The translations under genes and the position numbers were made by a program. A DNA stretch of 64,000 nucleotides from Kosakonia sp. BYX6 (GTDB lineage: Bacteria; Pseudomonadota; Gammaproteobacteria; Enterobacterales; Enterobacteriaceae): NCBI RefSeq assembly GCF_038449125.1, contig NZ_CP151800.1, positions 3,506,406 through 3,570,405 of the forward strand, given 5' to 3'. The notes beneath the pieces are model-generated. The model worked only from the letters and a program-made list of their open reading frames with translations. It was not told the DNA's origin and made no database searches. Of the stretch, positions 41,817 to 55,296 are shown in pieces; position 1 is the first letter of the stretch; each line of letters begins with the position of its first letter.

Positions 41817-41845
41817 TTTACAGTAACGTAACCTTTCCGTAAAAT
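41817..41845 (+). promoter_or_regulatory. cyoABCDE sigma-70 promoter
   Basis: TTTACA (41817-41822), 17 bases, TAAAAT (41840-41845), a good sigma-70 match about 50 bases upstream of cyoA. Confidence 0.7.
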
Positions 41846-41894
41846 GCCCGCACACTTTAAGCGCCACCAGATCCCGTGGAATTGAGGTCGTTAA

Positions 41895-45453
<3,559 letters not shown>

Positions 45454-45454
<1 letters not shown>

Positions 45455-45780
45455 TGAGTCATACTAACGATCATGGCGCTTCCCACGGCAGCGTAAAAAC
45501 CTATATGACAGGTTTCATCCTGTCGATCATCCTGACGGTCATTCCGTTCTGGATGGTGATGAACGGTTCTGCTTCTAAGCCGGTGATTCTGGGCACCATC
45601 CTGGTTACCGCCGTAGTTCAGATTCTGGTGCATCTGGTTTGCTTCCTGCACATGAACACCAAGTCTGATGAAGGCTGGAACCTGACCGCCTTTATCTTTA
45701 CCGTGATTATCATCGCTATCCTGGTAGTCGGTTCCATCTGGATTATGTGGAACCTCAACTACAACATGATGGTTCACTAA
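45454..45780 (+). CDS. cyoD: Cytochrome bo3 ubiquinol oxidase subunit IV
   Basis: CyoD is a 108-residue small subunit with three membrane segments (about 18-36, 46-65 and 80-102), needed for CuB site assembly in E. coli. It starts at the TAATG junction with cyoC. A longer frame from 45304 is out of register with cyoC coding and lacks support. The E. coli protein is 109 residues. Confidence 0.96.
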
Positions 45781-45791
45781 GAGCGGCGAGT

Positions 45792-46679
45792 ATGTTTAAG
45801 CAATACCTGCAAGTAACGAAACCGGGCATTATTTTTGGCAACTTGATCTCCGTGATCGGGGGGTTCCTGCTGGCTTCCAAAGGCCACATCGATTATCCCC
45901 TGTTCCTCTACACGCTGATTGGCGTGTCATTGGTGGTCGCCTCTGGTTGTGTATTTAACAACTACATCGATCGTGACATCGATAAAAAGATGGAACGAAC
46001 GAAAAACAGGGTGCTGGTCAGAGGGCTGATCTCGCCAAAAGTCTCGCTGGTGTACGCCGCCTTGTTGGGTATTGCTGGCTTTATGCTGTTGTGGTTTGGC
46101 GCTAACCCGCTGGCCTGCTGGCTCGGGGTGATGGGGTTCGTGGTGTATGTGGGCATTTACAGCCTGTATATGAAACGTCACTCCGTTTACGGCACGCTGA
46201 TTGGCTCACTCTCCGGCGCGGCACCGCCGGTGATTGGCTACTGTGCTGTCACCAACGAGTTCGACAGCGGCGCGGCAATCCTGTTGGCGATTTTCAGCCT
46301 ATGGCAAATGCCGCACTCGTATGCCATCGCGATTTTCCGCTTTAAGGATTATCAGGCCGCGAACATCCCGGTTCTGCCAGTAGTGAAAGGCATTTCCGTG
46401 GCGAAAAACCATATCACGCTGTACATCCTGGCGTTTGCTATCGCCACGCTGATGCTGTCGCTTGGCGGTTACGCAGGTTACAAATACCTGGTCGTTGCCG
46501 CGGCGGTCAGCCTCTGGTGGTTGGGCATGGCGCTGCGCGGGTACAAAGTTGAGGATGACAAGGTGTGGGCGCGCAAACTGTTCGTCTTCTCCATCGTCGC
46601 CATCACTTCCCTTTCCGTGATGATGTCCGTGGATTTTATGGTCCCTGATTCACACAGCCTGCTGGCCTACGTCTGGTGA
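45792..46679 (+). CDS. cyoE: Protoheme IX farnesyltransferase (heme O synthase)
   Basis: CyoE adds a farnesyl group to heme b to make heme o for the bo3 oxidase. It has 295 residues and about nine membrane segments (UbiA superfamily). The prenyl-diphosphate binding motifs are [15 protein letters not shown] and, later, [16 protein letters not shown]. It begins [13 protein letters not shown] at 45792, 11 bases after cyoD. A clear terminator follows and ends the operon. Confidence 0.97.
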   Translation: MFKQYLQVTKPGIIFGNLISVIGGFLLASKGHIDYPLFLYTLIGVSLVVASGCVFNNYIDRDIDKKMERTKNRVLVRGLISPKVSLVYAALLGIAGFMLLWFGANPLACWLGVMGFVVYVGIYSLYMKRHSVYGTLIGSLSGAAPPVIGYCAVTNEFDSGAAILLAIFSLWQMPHSYAIAIFRFKDYQAANIPVLPVVKGISVAKNHITLYILAFAIATLMLSLGGYAGYKYLVVAAAVSLWWLGMALRGYKVEDDKVWARKLFVFSIVAITSLSVMMSVDFMVPDSHSLLAYVW

Positions 46680-46694
46680 TCCAGACACGCTTTT

Positions 46695-46719
46695 AAAGGG
46701 TGCTTCGGCACCCTTTTTT
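46695..46719 (+). terminator. Intrinsic terminator of the cyo operon
   Basis: AAAGGGTGC, TTCG tetraloop, GCACCCTTTTTT directly after cyoE. Confidence 0.92.
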
Positions 46720-46826
46720 CATTCTGCCGCCCCGGCATTTCAAGGGTAATATTTGTTAATTAAGCTGTTATTTACCCTGCCCTGCCCCCGCACTACACTA
46801 TGTCCGGTTTTCAATTTGAGGTGGTA

Positions 46827-48188
46827 ATGAACGATTATAAAATGACGCCAGGCGAGTTGCGCGCCACCTGGGGTTTAGGGACTGTATTCTCTTTGCGCAT
46901 GCTTGGCATGTTTATGGTCCTGCCCGTTCTGACCACATACGGTATGGCACTCCAGGGTGCCAGTGAAGCATTAATAGGTCTGGCGATTGGCATTTATGGC
47001 CTCGCGCAGGCGGTATTTCAAATCCCCTTCGGTTTGCTCTCCGATCGTATTGGCCGCAAGCCATTAATCATTGGCGGACTGGTGATTTTTGTCGCTGGTA
47101 GCGTCATTGCCGCGTTATCGGACTCTATCTGGGGCATTATTCTTGGCCGCGCGTTGCAGGGTTCCGGCGCGATTGCCGCTGCCGTAATGGCGCTGCTTTC
47201 CGACCTTACCCGCGAACAAAACCGCACCAAAGCGATGGCGTTTATCGGCGTCAGTTTTGGCGTCACCTTTGCGATTGCCATGGTGCTGGGGCCTATCATC
47301 ACCCACACGTTGGGTTTACACGCCCTGTTCTGGATGATTGCTGCGCTGGCGACGGCCGGTATCGCGCTCACGCTGTGGGTAGTGCCAAATAGCGAGCACC
47401 ATGTTCGCAACCGTGAATCCGGCATGGTGAAAGACTGTTTCCAGATGGTGATGGCCAACCCGAAGCTGTTGAAGCTCAATTTCGGCATTATGTGCCTGCA
47501 TATCCTGCTGATGTCGACCTTCGTCGCCCTTCCCGGCCAACTGGAAGCCGCCGGTTTTCTCGCGCCGGAGCACTGGAAAATCTACCTGGTTACCATGCTG
47601 GTTTCCTTCGTTTCCGTGGTGCCGTTTATCATCTACGCGGAGGTGAAACGCAAGATGAAGCGCGTCTTTGTCTTTTGCGTCGCGCTGCTGCTGATTGCGG
47701 AAATTGTGCTGTGGGGCGCCGGGCCGCACTTCTGGGAAATCGTGATTGGCGTACAGATCTTCTTCCTCGCGTTTAACCTGATGGAAGCGCTGCTGCCGTC
47801 GTTAATCAGCAAAGAAGCTCCGGCGGGTTACAAAGGCACGGCGATGGGGATTTATTCCACCAGCCAGTTTATTGGCGTGGCGATCGGCGGTTCACTCGGC
47901 GGTTGGGTTGATGGTTTGTTCGATTCGCAAACGGTGTTTCTGGCTGGAGCCTTGCTGGCGATGGTCTGGCTGCTGGTAGCCAGTAGCATGCAGGAACCAC
48001 CTTATGTCAGCAGCTTGCGTATCGCTATTCCGGAAAATGTCGCCATTGATGACGCACTACAGCAGCGTTTGTTGGCAACCGCAGGGGTAAGTGAAGCGAT
48101 GGTGGTGCCGGAAGAACGCAGTGCCTATGTGAAAATCGACAGCAAAGTGACTAACCGTTTTGAGGTTGAACAAGCCCTCGCCGGCTAA
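46827..48188 (+). CDS. yajR: MFS transporter YajR
   Basis: This 453-residue major facilitator protein has twelve membrane segments plus a C-terminal cytoplasmic YAM domain (about 390-453, ferredoxin-like), the combination specific to YajR. The MFS motif A is GLLSDRIGRKPLI. The natural substrate is unknown. GAGGTGG precedes the ATG at 46827, which gives the E. coli N-terminus MNDYKMTPGE. The frame from 46800 is longer but lacks a ribosome site. Confidence 0.94.
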   Translation: MNDYKMTPGELRATWGLGTVFSLRMLGMFMVLPVLTTYGMALQGASEALIGLAIGIYGLAQAVFQIPFGLLSDRIGRKPLIIGGLVIFVAGSVIAALSDSIWGIILGRALQGSGAIAAAVMALLSDLTREQNRTKAMAFIGVSFGVTFAIAMVLGPIITHTLGLHALFWMIAALATAGIALTLWVVPNSEHHVRNRESGMVKDCFQMVMANPKLLKLNFGIMCLHILLMSTFVALPGQLEAAGFLAPEHWKIYLVTMLVSFVSVVPFIIYAEVKRKMKRVFVFCVALLLIAEIVLWGAGPHFWEIVIGVQIFFLAFNLMEALLPSLISKEAPAGYKGTAMGIYSTSQFIGVAIGGSLGGWVDGLFDSQTVFLAGALLAMVWLLVASSMQEPPYVSSLRIAIPENVAIDDALQQRLLATAGVSEAMVVPEERSAYVKIDSKVTNRFEVEQALAG

Positions 48189-48198
48189 TCTTCTGATG

Positions 48199-48227
48199 AA
48201 CCCTCGCCCTAGCAGGAGAGGGTTTTT
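48199..48227 (+). terminator. Intrinsic terminator of yajR
   Basis: AACCCTC, 12-base loop, GAGGGTT followed by five T, between convergent yajR and yajQ. Confidence 0.75.
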
Positions 48228-48231
48228 AGTA

Positions 48232-48723
48232 TTAATCGCGGAAGTTTTTGAACTGGAACGGCTGGCCAAGATTGCCGCCGCGTACTACTGCCATCGCCGC
48301 CTGCAAATCATCACGCGCTTTACCGGTCACGCGAATTTCTTCGCCCTGAATCTGCGTCTGCACTTTCAGTTTGCTGTCTTTAATCAGTTTGACGATTTTC
48401 TTGGCAGTCGCCGCGTCGATACCCTGCTTCAATTTGGCCTCGACAAACCAAGTTTTGCCGCTGTGCACGAACTCTTCCGGCACATCAAGAGACGTCCCTT
48501 CAATACCGCGTTTAAGCAGCTTGGCACGCAGGATGTCCAGCAATTGGTTGACCTGAAAGTCTGATTCGCTCAGCACCTTGATGGTCTTGTTGGCTTCGTT
48601 CAATTCAAACGTCGCTTCAATATTGCGAAAGTCGAAGCGTGTCGCCAGTTCACGGGTCGCATTTTCAACGCCGTTTTGCACTTCGCGCAGATCAATTTCG
48701 GAAACAATGTCGAAAGATGGCAT
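48232..48723 (-). CDS. yajQ: Nucleotide-binding protein YajQ
   Basis: This 163-residue protein of the YajQ (UPF0234) family has two ferredoxin-like domains. It starts [22 protein letters not shown] and ends FQFKNFRD, as in E. coli. Family members bind nucleotides, tRNA or c-di-GMP in other bacteria, but the cellular role in enterobacteria is uncertain. The start at 48723 is followed upstream by AGGGAGAAG. It is convergent with yajR. Confidence 0.95.
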   Translation of the reverse strand: MPSFDIVSEIDLREVQNGVENATRELATRFDFRNIEATFELNEANKTIKVLSESDFQVNQLLDILRAKLLKRGIEGTSLDVPEEFVHSGKTWFVEAKLKQGIDAATAKKIVKLIKDSKLKVQTQIQGEEIRVTGKARDDLQAAMAVVRGGNLGQPFQFKNFRD

Positions 48724-48862
48724 CTTTTCTTCTCCCTCTGTATTTGTAGCGATGCATAATACCTGCAATGTGTATTAACACAACGTGTAATACTGGAAGC
48801 TTAGCTGACAGCGCTATACTTACTGCTGTAACACCTGGCGCAGTTGCAGGTGAGGAGGAATA

Positions 48863-49774
48863 ATGAGAATTACCGTACTTGGATGCGGTGCCTTAGGGCA
48901 ACTGTGGTTAACAGCACTGTGTAAACACGGACATGAAGTACAGGGCTGGTTACGCATCCCTCAGCCTTTTTGCAGTGTGAACCTGGTTGACGAAGACGGC
49001 ACCATTTTTAACGAATCCCTGACGGCCAACGATCCTGACTTTCTGGCGCGCAGCGACTTACTGCTTGTCACCCTGAAAGCCTGGCAAGTTTCAGACGCGG
49101 TAAAAGGCCTGGCGGCACAATTGCCACCCACCACACCTATTTTATTGATTCATAACGGCATGGGTACCGTTGAGGAACTTAAAACCTTGCCGAACCCGCT
49201 GTTGATGGGCACCACCACTCACGCCGCCCGCCGCGATGGCAATGTGATTGTGCATGTCGCAAATGGCACCACGCATATCGGCCCGGCGCGGCAGCAGGAA
49301 GGCGAGTTCAGCTTTCTGGCCGACATCCTGCAAACCGTGCTGCCGGACATCGCCTGGCACAACAATATTCGCCCGGCGCTATGGCGCAAGCTGGCGGTGA
49401 ATTGCGTTATCAACCCGCTGACGGCGCTGCGTGATTGCAAGAACGGCGATCTGCGGGAATTCCCCGAGGAAATCCAGAAGGTCACCCACGAAGTTGCCGC
49501 GGTGATCGAGCGTGAAGGTCACCATATTTCCGCCGATGATTTGCTCTCTTATGTGCATCAAATCATCGACAGTACGGCGGAAAATATTTCATCAATGCTG
49601 CAGGATGTGCGCGCCATGCGCCATACCGAGTGCGATTACATTACCGGGTATCTACTCAGACGCGCCCGCGCGCACGGCATTGCGGTGCCCGAAAATGCCC
49701 GGCTGTACGACATGATCAAACGTAAGGAGAGTGAATATGAGCGCATCGGCTCTGATATGTCTCGCCCCTGGTAG
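48863..49774 (+). CDS. panE: 2-dehydropantoate 2-reductase PanE
   Basis: PanE reduces ketopantoate to pantoate with NADPH in pantothenate and CoA synthesis. It is 303 residues as in E. coli. The Rossmann motif is GCGALG (residues 7-12). The catalytic lysine lies in [22 protein letters not shown], and the catalytic glutamate lies further on around residue 256. It overlaps yajL by 38 bases, so the two are likely co-translated. Confidence 0.96.
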   Translation: MRITVLGCGALGQLWLTALCKHGHEVQGWLRIPQPFCSVNLVDEDGTIFNESLTANDPDFLARSDLLLVTLKAWQVSDAVKGLAAQLPPTTPILLIHNGMGTVEELKTLPNPLLMGTTTHAARRDGNVIVHVANGTTHIGPARQQEGEFSFLADILQTVLPDIAWHNNIRPALWRKLAVNCVINPLTALRDCKNGDLREFPEEIQKVTHEVAAVIEREGHHISADDLLSYVHQIIDSTAENISSMLQDVRAMRHTECDYITGYLLRRARAHGIAVPENARLYDMIKRKESEYERIGSDMSRPW

Positions 49775-50330
49775 CGAAGAAACCGAGGCGGTTACCACTA
49801 TCGACCTGCTGGTGCGCGGCGGGATTGCGGTCACCACCGCCAGCGTCGCCAGCGACGGCAATCTGGTGATGACCTGCTCCCGTGGGGTAAAGCTACTGGC
49901 GGATGCGCCGCTGGTAGAAGTGGCGGATGGGGATTACGACGCCATCGTGCTGCCCGGCGGGCTGAAAGGCGCAGAGTGCATGCGCGATAATCCGCTGCTG
50001 GTGGAAACGGTGCGCCAGTTTCATCTTTCTGGCCGAATTGTCGCGGCGATCTGCGCGGCGGCAGGTACCGTATTAGTACCGCATGAGATCTTCCCGATCG
50101 GCAATATGACCGGTTTCCCCGGCCTGAAAGAGACGATCCCGGCAGAGCAATGGCAAGATAAGCGCGTTGTGTGGGATCCGCGCGTCAACCTGCTCACCAG
50201 CCAGGGGCCTGGCACCGCTATTGATTTTGGTCTGAAGATTATCGATTTGCTGGTCGGGCGTGAAAAAGCCCATGAAGTCGCCTCACAGCTGGTGATGGCG
50301 GCGGGGATTTATAACTACTACGAAGCGTGA
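49737..50330 (+). CDS. yajL: DJ-1/PfpI-family protein YajL
   Basis: This 197-residue protein is the close bacterial relative of human DJ-1. The oxidisable cysteine is C106 (IVAAICAA). E. coli YajL is linked to protection against oxidative and carbonyl stress, with its exact reaction debated. The residues right after the cysteine read AAAG here where E. coli has AAPA. The start at 49737 follows AGGAG, and an in-frame GTG at 49731 is less likely. The gene overlaps the end of panE. Confidence 0.94.
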   Translation: MSASALICLAPGSEETEAVTTIDLLVRGGIAVTTASVASDGNLVMTCSRGVKLLADAPLVEVADGDYDAIVLPGGLKGAECMRDNPLLVETVRQFHLSGRIVAAICAAAGTVLVPHEIFPIGNMTGFPGLKETIPAEQWQDKRVVWDPRVNLLTSQGPGTAIDFGLKIIDLLVGREKAHEVASQLVMAAGIYNYYEA

Positions 50331-50357
50331 ATATTAAAATACCCGCTAACGCTGATT

Positions 50358-50541
50358 GCCGGATGGCGCTAACGCTTATCCGGCCTATAAGCTGATTGAA
50401 TTGTAGGTGGTTTTTGTAGGCCCGGTAAGCATTGCGCCACCGGGCATTTCGCCGGATGGCGCTGGCGCTTATCCGGCCTACGACATTGACCGCATTATTT
50501 ACCACAACCATAAGCCGGATAAGGCGCGGGTGCCATCCGCC
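50358..50541. repeat. REP/BIME cluster between yajL and thiI
   Basis: Four REP units in alternating sense: 50358-50388, 50416-50445 (inverted, diverged), 50451-50481 and 50513-50541 (inverted). Cores read GCCGGATGGCGCT and CTTATCCGGCCTA. They fill the gap between convergent yajL and thiI. Confidence 0.9.
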
Positions 50542-50548
50542 ATTTTAT

Positions 50549-51997
50549 TTACGGACGATACACTTTCACGTTGGCGAACCCCTGCTCGCGCAGATAGAGC
50601 GCCTGCAAACGGCTCATCACACCGCGCTCGCACCACAGCAACCAGGTTTTGCTCTGATCCAAATCGCCGAACTTGGTGCTCAGCTTATAGAACGGCAGAG
50701 AAACCACGTCGATGCCCTGGAGTTGCAGCGGCTTATCATCCTGCTCGTCGATGGAGCGGATATCCAACACCACATCGTTCGGGCCAAAGCCGCTCACCGT
50801 CTCAACTTCTACCACTTCTTCATTGGTCTGCTGCGCAATTTCGCGAATGTCGATATTGCTCGCTTCGGCGACAACTTTATCGAGGATGGCGAAATCAAAG
50901 TGCTCTTCTTCCGCTTCGATCTTCGCTTTAACCGCTTTTACCGTCGGGCTTTTGGAAATAACCCCGCAATATTCCGGCATGGTACGGGCAAAATCTTCCG
51001 TGCCGATTTCACGCGCCAAATCGATAATGTGCTCTTTGTCGTGGGAGATCAGCGGGCGCAGAATCAACGTATCAGAGACGTTATCAATCAAGCGCAGGTT
51101 GGTCAGCGTCTGGCTCGACACCTGGCCCAACGCTTCACCGGTTACTAGCGCCTGCACGCCGTAGCGCTCCGCCACTTTTGACGCCGCACGCACCATCATG
51201 CGTTTCAGCACCACGCCCATTTGGCCGTCATCCACTTTTTCGAGGATCTCGCCGACCACCGGTTCAAAGTTGATCGCCACAAAACGCACGCGGTGGGAAC
51301 TGCCAAAGCGGTTCCACAGGTAATGCGCCACCTGACGAACGCCGATTTCATGCGCCGCGCCGCCAAGGTTAAAGAAGCAATAATGCACGCGGCAGCCGCG
51401 ACGCATCAGCATATAGCTGGAGACACCGGAGTCGAAACCGCCGGAAATCAGCGACAGCACATCTTCCTGCGTGCCGATCGGGAAACCGCCGATGCCTTCA
51501 TAACGCCCTTTCACCAGCAGCAGACGATCGTCTTCTATCTCCAGGTTAACGGTCACGTCCGGGTGCGTCAGTTTTACGCGCGCGGATTCAACATGTTGAT
51601 TCAGGCCGCCGCCGACATAGCGTTCCACTTCAATCGAGCTAAACTCGTGTTTGCCGCGGCGTTTCACGCGCACACAGAAGGTTTTACCTTCGATCTGCTC
51701 GCGGTACTGGGCCAGCGCTTTCTCAAAAATGTCGTGCAGAGAAGTGAAAGGAACGTCTTCCACTTCCAGAATATGGTGAATGCCCGGAATGCGGGTCAGT
51801 GCGTCGCGAATAGCCAGACGCTGGTTTTCATCTTTGGCGCGAACTTCAATGTGGTCCCAGTGACGGACAACGGCGAGCGTCTCGTCATAGTGCTTTAAAA
51901 CGTTACGAATGTTTCCGGTGAGGATTTTAATAAAGCGCAAACGCACAGATTGGCTTTTGATGGTGATTTCCGGGAACAATTTAATGATAAACTTCAT
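50549..51997 (-). CDS. thiI: tRNA 4-thiouridine and thiazole sulfur transferase ThiI
   Basis: ThiI makes 4-thiouridine in tRNA and carries sulfur for the thiamine thiazole. The protein has 482 residues. In order: NFLD/THUMP domain (about 60-165), PP-loop [10 protein letters not shown] (about 183-192) and a C-terminal rhodanese domain (about 400-482). The persulfide cysteine is in [11 protein letters not shown] (C456 by E. coli alignment), and the partner cysteine is in [10 protein letters not shown] (C344). The start at 51997 gives [16 protein letters not shown]. It diverges from xseB. Confidence 0.97.
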   Translation of the reverse strand: MKFIIKLFPEITIKSQSVRLRFIKILTGNIRNVLKHYDETLAVVRHWDHIEVRAKDENQRLAIRDALTRIPGIHHILEVEDVPFTSLHDIFEKALAQYREQIEGKTFCVRVKRRGKHEFSSIEVERYVGGGLNQHVESARVKLTHPDVTVNLEIEDDRLLLVKGRYEGIGGFPIGTQEDVLSLISGGFDSGVSSYMLMRRGCRVHYCFFNLGGAAHEIGVRQVAHYLWNRFGSSHRVRFVAINFEPVVGEILEKVDDGQMGVVLKRMMVRAASKVAERYGVQALVTGEALGQVSSQTLTNLRLIDNVSDTLILRPLISHDKEHIIDLAREIGTEDFARTMPEYCGVISKSPTVKAVKAKIEAEEEHFDFAILDKVVAEASNIDIREIAQQTNEEVVEVETVSGFGPNDVVLDIRSIDEQDDKPLQLQGIDVVSLPFYKLSTKFGDLDQSKTWLLWCERGVMSRLQALYLREQGFANVKVYRP

Positions 51998-52202
51998 GGC
52001 GGCAATGGTTCGTTGGCAAGCCCGATAAGGCCTGTAATGGGAAATAATACAGCAGCCCATACCCGCGGCTGCATCCAGGCGCGGAAGTATACCACCATCG
52101 AGAAGATCTTGTGCAACGCATTACCATTGCGCGTTATTTGCTAAGTGCTCCGACTTCGCTACCATAACGTAGTCGGAATAATAGAAGAGCCAGACATTCA
52201 CT

Positions 52203-52445
52203 ATGCCAAAGAAAAACGACGCACCCGCCAGTTTCGAAACAGCCCTCAGCGAACTGGAACAGATTGTCACTCGTCTTGAAAGCGGCGATCTTCCGCTTGA
52301 AGATGCCCTCAATGAATTCGAACGCGGCGTGCAGCTCGCGCGTCAGGGACAGGTAAAACTGCAACAGGCGGAACAACGCGTGCAGATCCTGCTTTCCGAT
52401 AACGAAGAGGCTCCCTTAACGCCTTTCGCGCCGGATACCGAATAG
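52203..52445 (+). CDS. xseB: Exodeoxyribonuclease VII small subunit
   Basis: XseB is an 80-residue helical subunit that binds XseA (encoded elsewhere) to form exonuclease VII. The family motif [19 protein letters not shown] is present. It is the first gene of xseB-ispA-dxs: its stop codon immediately precedes the ispA ATG with no gap. Confidence 0.96.
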   Translation: MPKKNDAPASFETALSELEQIVTRLESGDLPLEDALNEFERGVQLARQGQVKLQQAEQRVQILLSDNEEAPLTPFAPDTE

Positions 52446-53345
52446 ATGGATTTTAACCAACAATTAGAGGCCTGCGTTGAACAGGCCAACAATGCGCTGC
52501 GCCGCTTTATCGCTCCTCTGCCCTTTCAGAACACTCCTCTGGTTGAGGCCATGCAGTATGGCGCACTATTGGGCGGTAAACGCCTGCGTCCTTTTTTGGT
52601 CTATGCCACCGGCAACATGTTCGGCGTTAGCCAGCAAACGCTGGATGCGCCCGCCGCTGCGGTGGAGTGCATTCATGCTTACTCGCTAATGCATGACGAT
52701 TTACCGGCGATGGACGACGACGATTTACGCCGCGGATTGCCAACCTGCCATATTAAATTTGGCGAAGCGAATGCCATCCTCGCGGGAGATGCCTTGCAAA
52801 CGTTGGCATTCTCGATCCTCGCGGACGCGCCAATGCCGGAAGTCGCCGCCCGCGATCGTCTGGCGATGGTTTCAACGCTTGCGCTTTCCAGCGGCGTTGC
52901 CGGTATGTGCGGTGGTCAGGCGTTGGATCTGCAAGCGGAAGGCAAGCAAGTTTCGCTGGACGAACTGGAGCTGATTCATCGCCATAAAACCGGGGCGCTG
53001 ATCCGCGCAGCGGTCAAAATGGGCGCGTTGAGCGCGGGCGATAAAGGCCGGGAAGCCCTGCCATTGCTCGATCGCTATGCGCAGAACATCGGTCTGGCTT
53101 TCCAGGTTCAGGATGACATCCTGGATGTTGTCGGCGATACTGCGACCCTTGGCAAACGCCAGGGTGCAGACCAACAATTGGGTAAAAGCACCTACCCCGC
53201 ATTACTGGGTCTTGAGCAAGCCCGGACAAAAGCCCGCGATCTGATTGACGATGCCCGCCAGGCGCTGAGCCTGCTGTCGGCGCAATCACTGGATACGACG
53301 GCACTGGAAGCACTGGCGAAGTACATAATCCAGCGTGATAAATAA
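52446..53345 (+). CDS. ispA: Farnesyl diphosphate synthase IspA
   Basis: IspA condenses IPP with DMAPP and GPP to farnesyl diphosphate. It has 299 residues as in E. coli. The first Asp-rich motif is DDLPAMDDDDLRRG and the second is DDILD. The product length is set near the first motif. It begins right after the xseB stop and is followed 29 bases later by dxs, giving the usual isoprenoid operon. Confidence 0.97.
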   Translation: MDFNQQLEACVEQANNALRRFIAPLPFQNTPLVEAMQYGALLGGKRLRPFLVYATGNMFGVSQQTLDAPAAAVECIHAYSLMHDDLPAMDDDDLRRGLPTCHIKFGEANAILAGDALQTLAFSILADAPMPEVAARDRLAMVSTLALSSGVAGMCGGQALDLQAEGKQVSLDELELIHRHKTGALIRAAVKMGALSAGDKGREALPLLDRYAQNIGLAFQVQDDILDVVGDTATLGKRQGADQQLGKSTYPALLGLEQARTKARDLIDDARQALSLLSAQSLDTTALEALAKYIIQRDK

Positions 53346-53374
53346 CGACATAACACGATGAGTCCGAGTCTCTG

Positions 53375-55237
53375 ATGAGTTTTGATATAGCCAAATACCC
53401 GACGCTGGCGCTGGTGGATACCACGCAAGAGTTGCGCCTGCTGCCGAAAGAGAGTCTGCCGAAGCTGTGCGATGAACTGCGTCGCTACCTTCTCGACAGC
53501 GTAAGCCGCTCCAGTGGGCACTTTGCCTCCGGGCTTGGCACGGTTGAACTGACCGTTGCGCTGCATTACGTCTACAACACACCGTTTGATCAGCTGATCT
53601 GGGACGTTGGCCACCAGGCCTACCCGCACAAAATCTTGACCGGACGCCGTGAAAAAATCGGTACCATCCGGCAGAAAAACGGCCTGCATCCGTTCCCGTG
53701 GCGCGGCGAAAGCGAATATGACGTACTGAGCGTCGGCCATTCGTCGACGTCCATCAGCGCCGGTATCGGTGTGGCCGTCGCGGCCGCCAAAGAGGGCAAA
53801 CAGCGCCGTACCGTGTGCGTCATTGGCGATGGCGCGATCACCGCAGGCATGGCATTTGAAGCGATGAACCACGCCGGCGATATTCGCCCCGACATGCTGG
53901 TGGTGCTCAACGACAACGAAATGTCGATTTCCGAAAACGTCGGCGCGTTGAATAACCATCTGGCGCAGCTCCTTTCCGGCAAGCTTTACTCCACTCTGCG
54001 CGAAGGCGGCAAAAAAGTGCTTTCCGGCGTACCGCCGATCAAAGAGCTTCTCAAGCGCACCGAAGAGCACATCAAGGGCATGGTAGTGCCAGGCACGCTG
54101 TTCGAAGAACTGGGCTTTAACTATATTGGCCCGGTTGACGGCCACGATGTGCTGGGGCTAGTGCAGACGCTGCGCAATATGCGCGACCTGAAAGGCCCGC
54201 AGTTCCTGCATATCATGACCAAAAAAGGCCGTGGCTATGAGCCGGCCGAAAAAGATCCGATCACCTTCCACGCTGTGCCGAAGTTTGATCCGACCAGCGG
54301 CACGCTGCCGAAAAGCAGTGGCGGTATGCCGAGCTATTCGAAGATTTTCGGCGACTGGCTGTGCGAAACCGCCGCCAAAGATAACAAGCTGATGGCGATC
54401 ACCCCGGCAATGCGCGAAGGTTCCGGCATGGTCGAGTTTTCACGTAAATACCCGGAACAATATTTTGATGTCGCCATCGCCGAGCAACATGCAGTGACGT
54501 TCGCCGCCGGGCTGGCGATCGGCGGCTATAAACCGGTAGTCGCTATTTATTCGACCTTCCTGCAACGCGCCTACGATCAGGTGATCCACGATGTGGCGAT
54601 CCAGAAGCTGCCGGTGCTGTTTGCTATCGATCGCGCCGGGATTGTCGGTGCCGACGGGCAGACGCATCAGGGCGCGTTTGATATCTCTTATCTGCGCTGC
54701 ATTCCGGGCATGGTGGTGATGACGCCAAGCGACGAAAACGAGTGCCGCCAGATGCTGTTTACCGGCTATCACTACGCAGATGGCCCGAGCGCTGTGCGTT
54801 ACCCGCGCGGAAATGCGGTTGGCGTGCCATTGCAGCCGCTGGAGAAACTGCCGATCGGTAAAGGCCTGGTCAAACGCCACGGCGAGAAACTGGCGATCCT
54901 CAATTTCGGTACTTTGTTGCCGGAAGCCACCAAAGCCGCCGAAGCGCTGAATGCCACGCTTATCGACATGCGTTTTGCCAAACCGCTGGATGAAGTGTTG
55001 ATTCTGGAAACCGCCGCGCGTCACGATGCGCTGGTGACGCTGGAAGAAAACGCCATTGCAGGCGGCGCGGGCAGCGGCGTGAACGAGGTGCTGATGGCGA
55101 ACCGTAAACCGGTTCCGGTGCTGAATATTGGTCTGCCGGACTTCTTTATCCCGCAAGGCACGCAGGATGAGGCGCGCGCCGAAGTGGGGCTGGACGCCGC
55201 CGGTATTGAATCCCGCATCAGAAACTGGCTCGCCTGA
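53375..55237 (+). CDS. dxs: 1-deoxy-D-xylulose-5-phosphate synthase
   Basis: Dxs makes DXP from pyruvate and glyceraldehyde 3-phosphate with thiamine diphosphate, the first step of the MEP pathway and of thiamine/pyridoxal precursors. It has 620 residues as in E. coli. The TPP motif [15 protein letters not shown] (about 153-167) and the transketolase segment with the catalytic glutamate [18 protein letters not shown] are present. Its ribosome site is weak. It ends 59 bases before yajO. Confidence 0.97.
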   Translation: MSFDIAKYPTLALVDTTQELRLLPKESLPKLCDELRRYLLDSVSRSSGHFASGLGTVELTVALHYVYNTPFDQLIWDVGHQAYPHKILTGRREKIGTIRQKNGLHPFPWRGESEYDVLSVGHSSTSISAGIGVAVAAAKEGKQRRTVCVIGDGAITAGMAFEAMNHAGDIRPDMLVVLNDNEMSISENVGALNNHLAQLLSGKLYSTLREGGKKVLSGVPPIKELLKRTEEHIKGMVVPGTLFEELGFNYIGPVDGHDVLGLVQTLRNMRDLKGPQFLHIMTKKGRGYEPAEKDPITFHAVPKFDPTSGTLPKSSGGMPSYSKIFGDWLCETAAKDNKLMAITPAMREGSGMVEFSRKYPEQYFDVAIAEQHAVTFAAGLAIGGYKPVVAIYSTFLQRAYDQVIHDVAIQKLPVLFAIDRAGIVGADGQTHQGAFDISYLRCIPGMVVMTPSDENECRQMLFTGYHYADGPSAVRYPRGNAVGVPLQPLEKLPIGKGLVKRHGEKLAILNFGTLLPEATKAAEALNATLIDMRFAKPLDEVLILETAARHDALVTLEENAIAGGAGSGVNEVLMANRKPVPVLNIGLPDFFIPQGTQDEARAEVGLDAAGIESRIRNWLA

Positions 55238-55250
55238 CTCTCCCCTTCCG

Positions 55251-55289
55251 CTCCTGCTATGCTTAAGCGTAAATCTTGACTAGCAGGAG
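55251..55289 (+). promoter_or_regulatory. Inverted repeat covering the yajO ribosome binding site
   Basis: CTCCTGCTA (55251-55259) and TAGCAGGAG (55281-55289) form a perfect 9-bp stem with a 21-base loop that itself contains GCTTAAGC. The right arm includes AGGAG of yajO, so translation could be controlled by structure. Confidence 0.5.
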
Positions 55290-55296
55290 TGGAACC

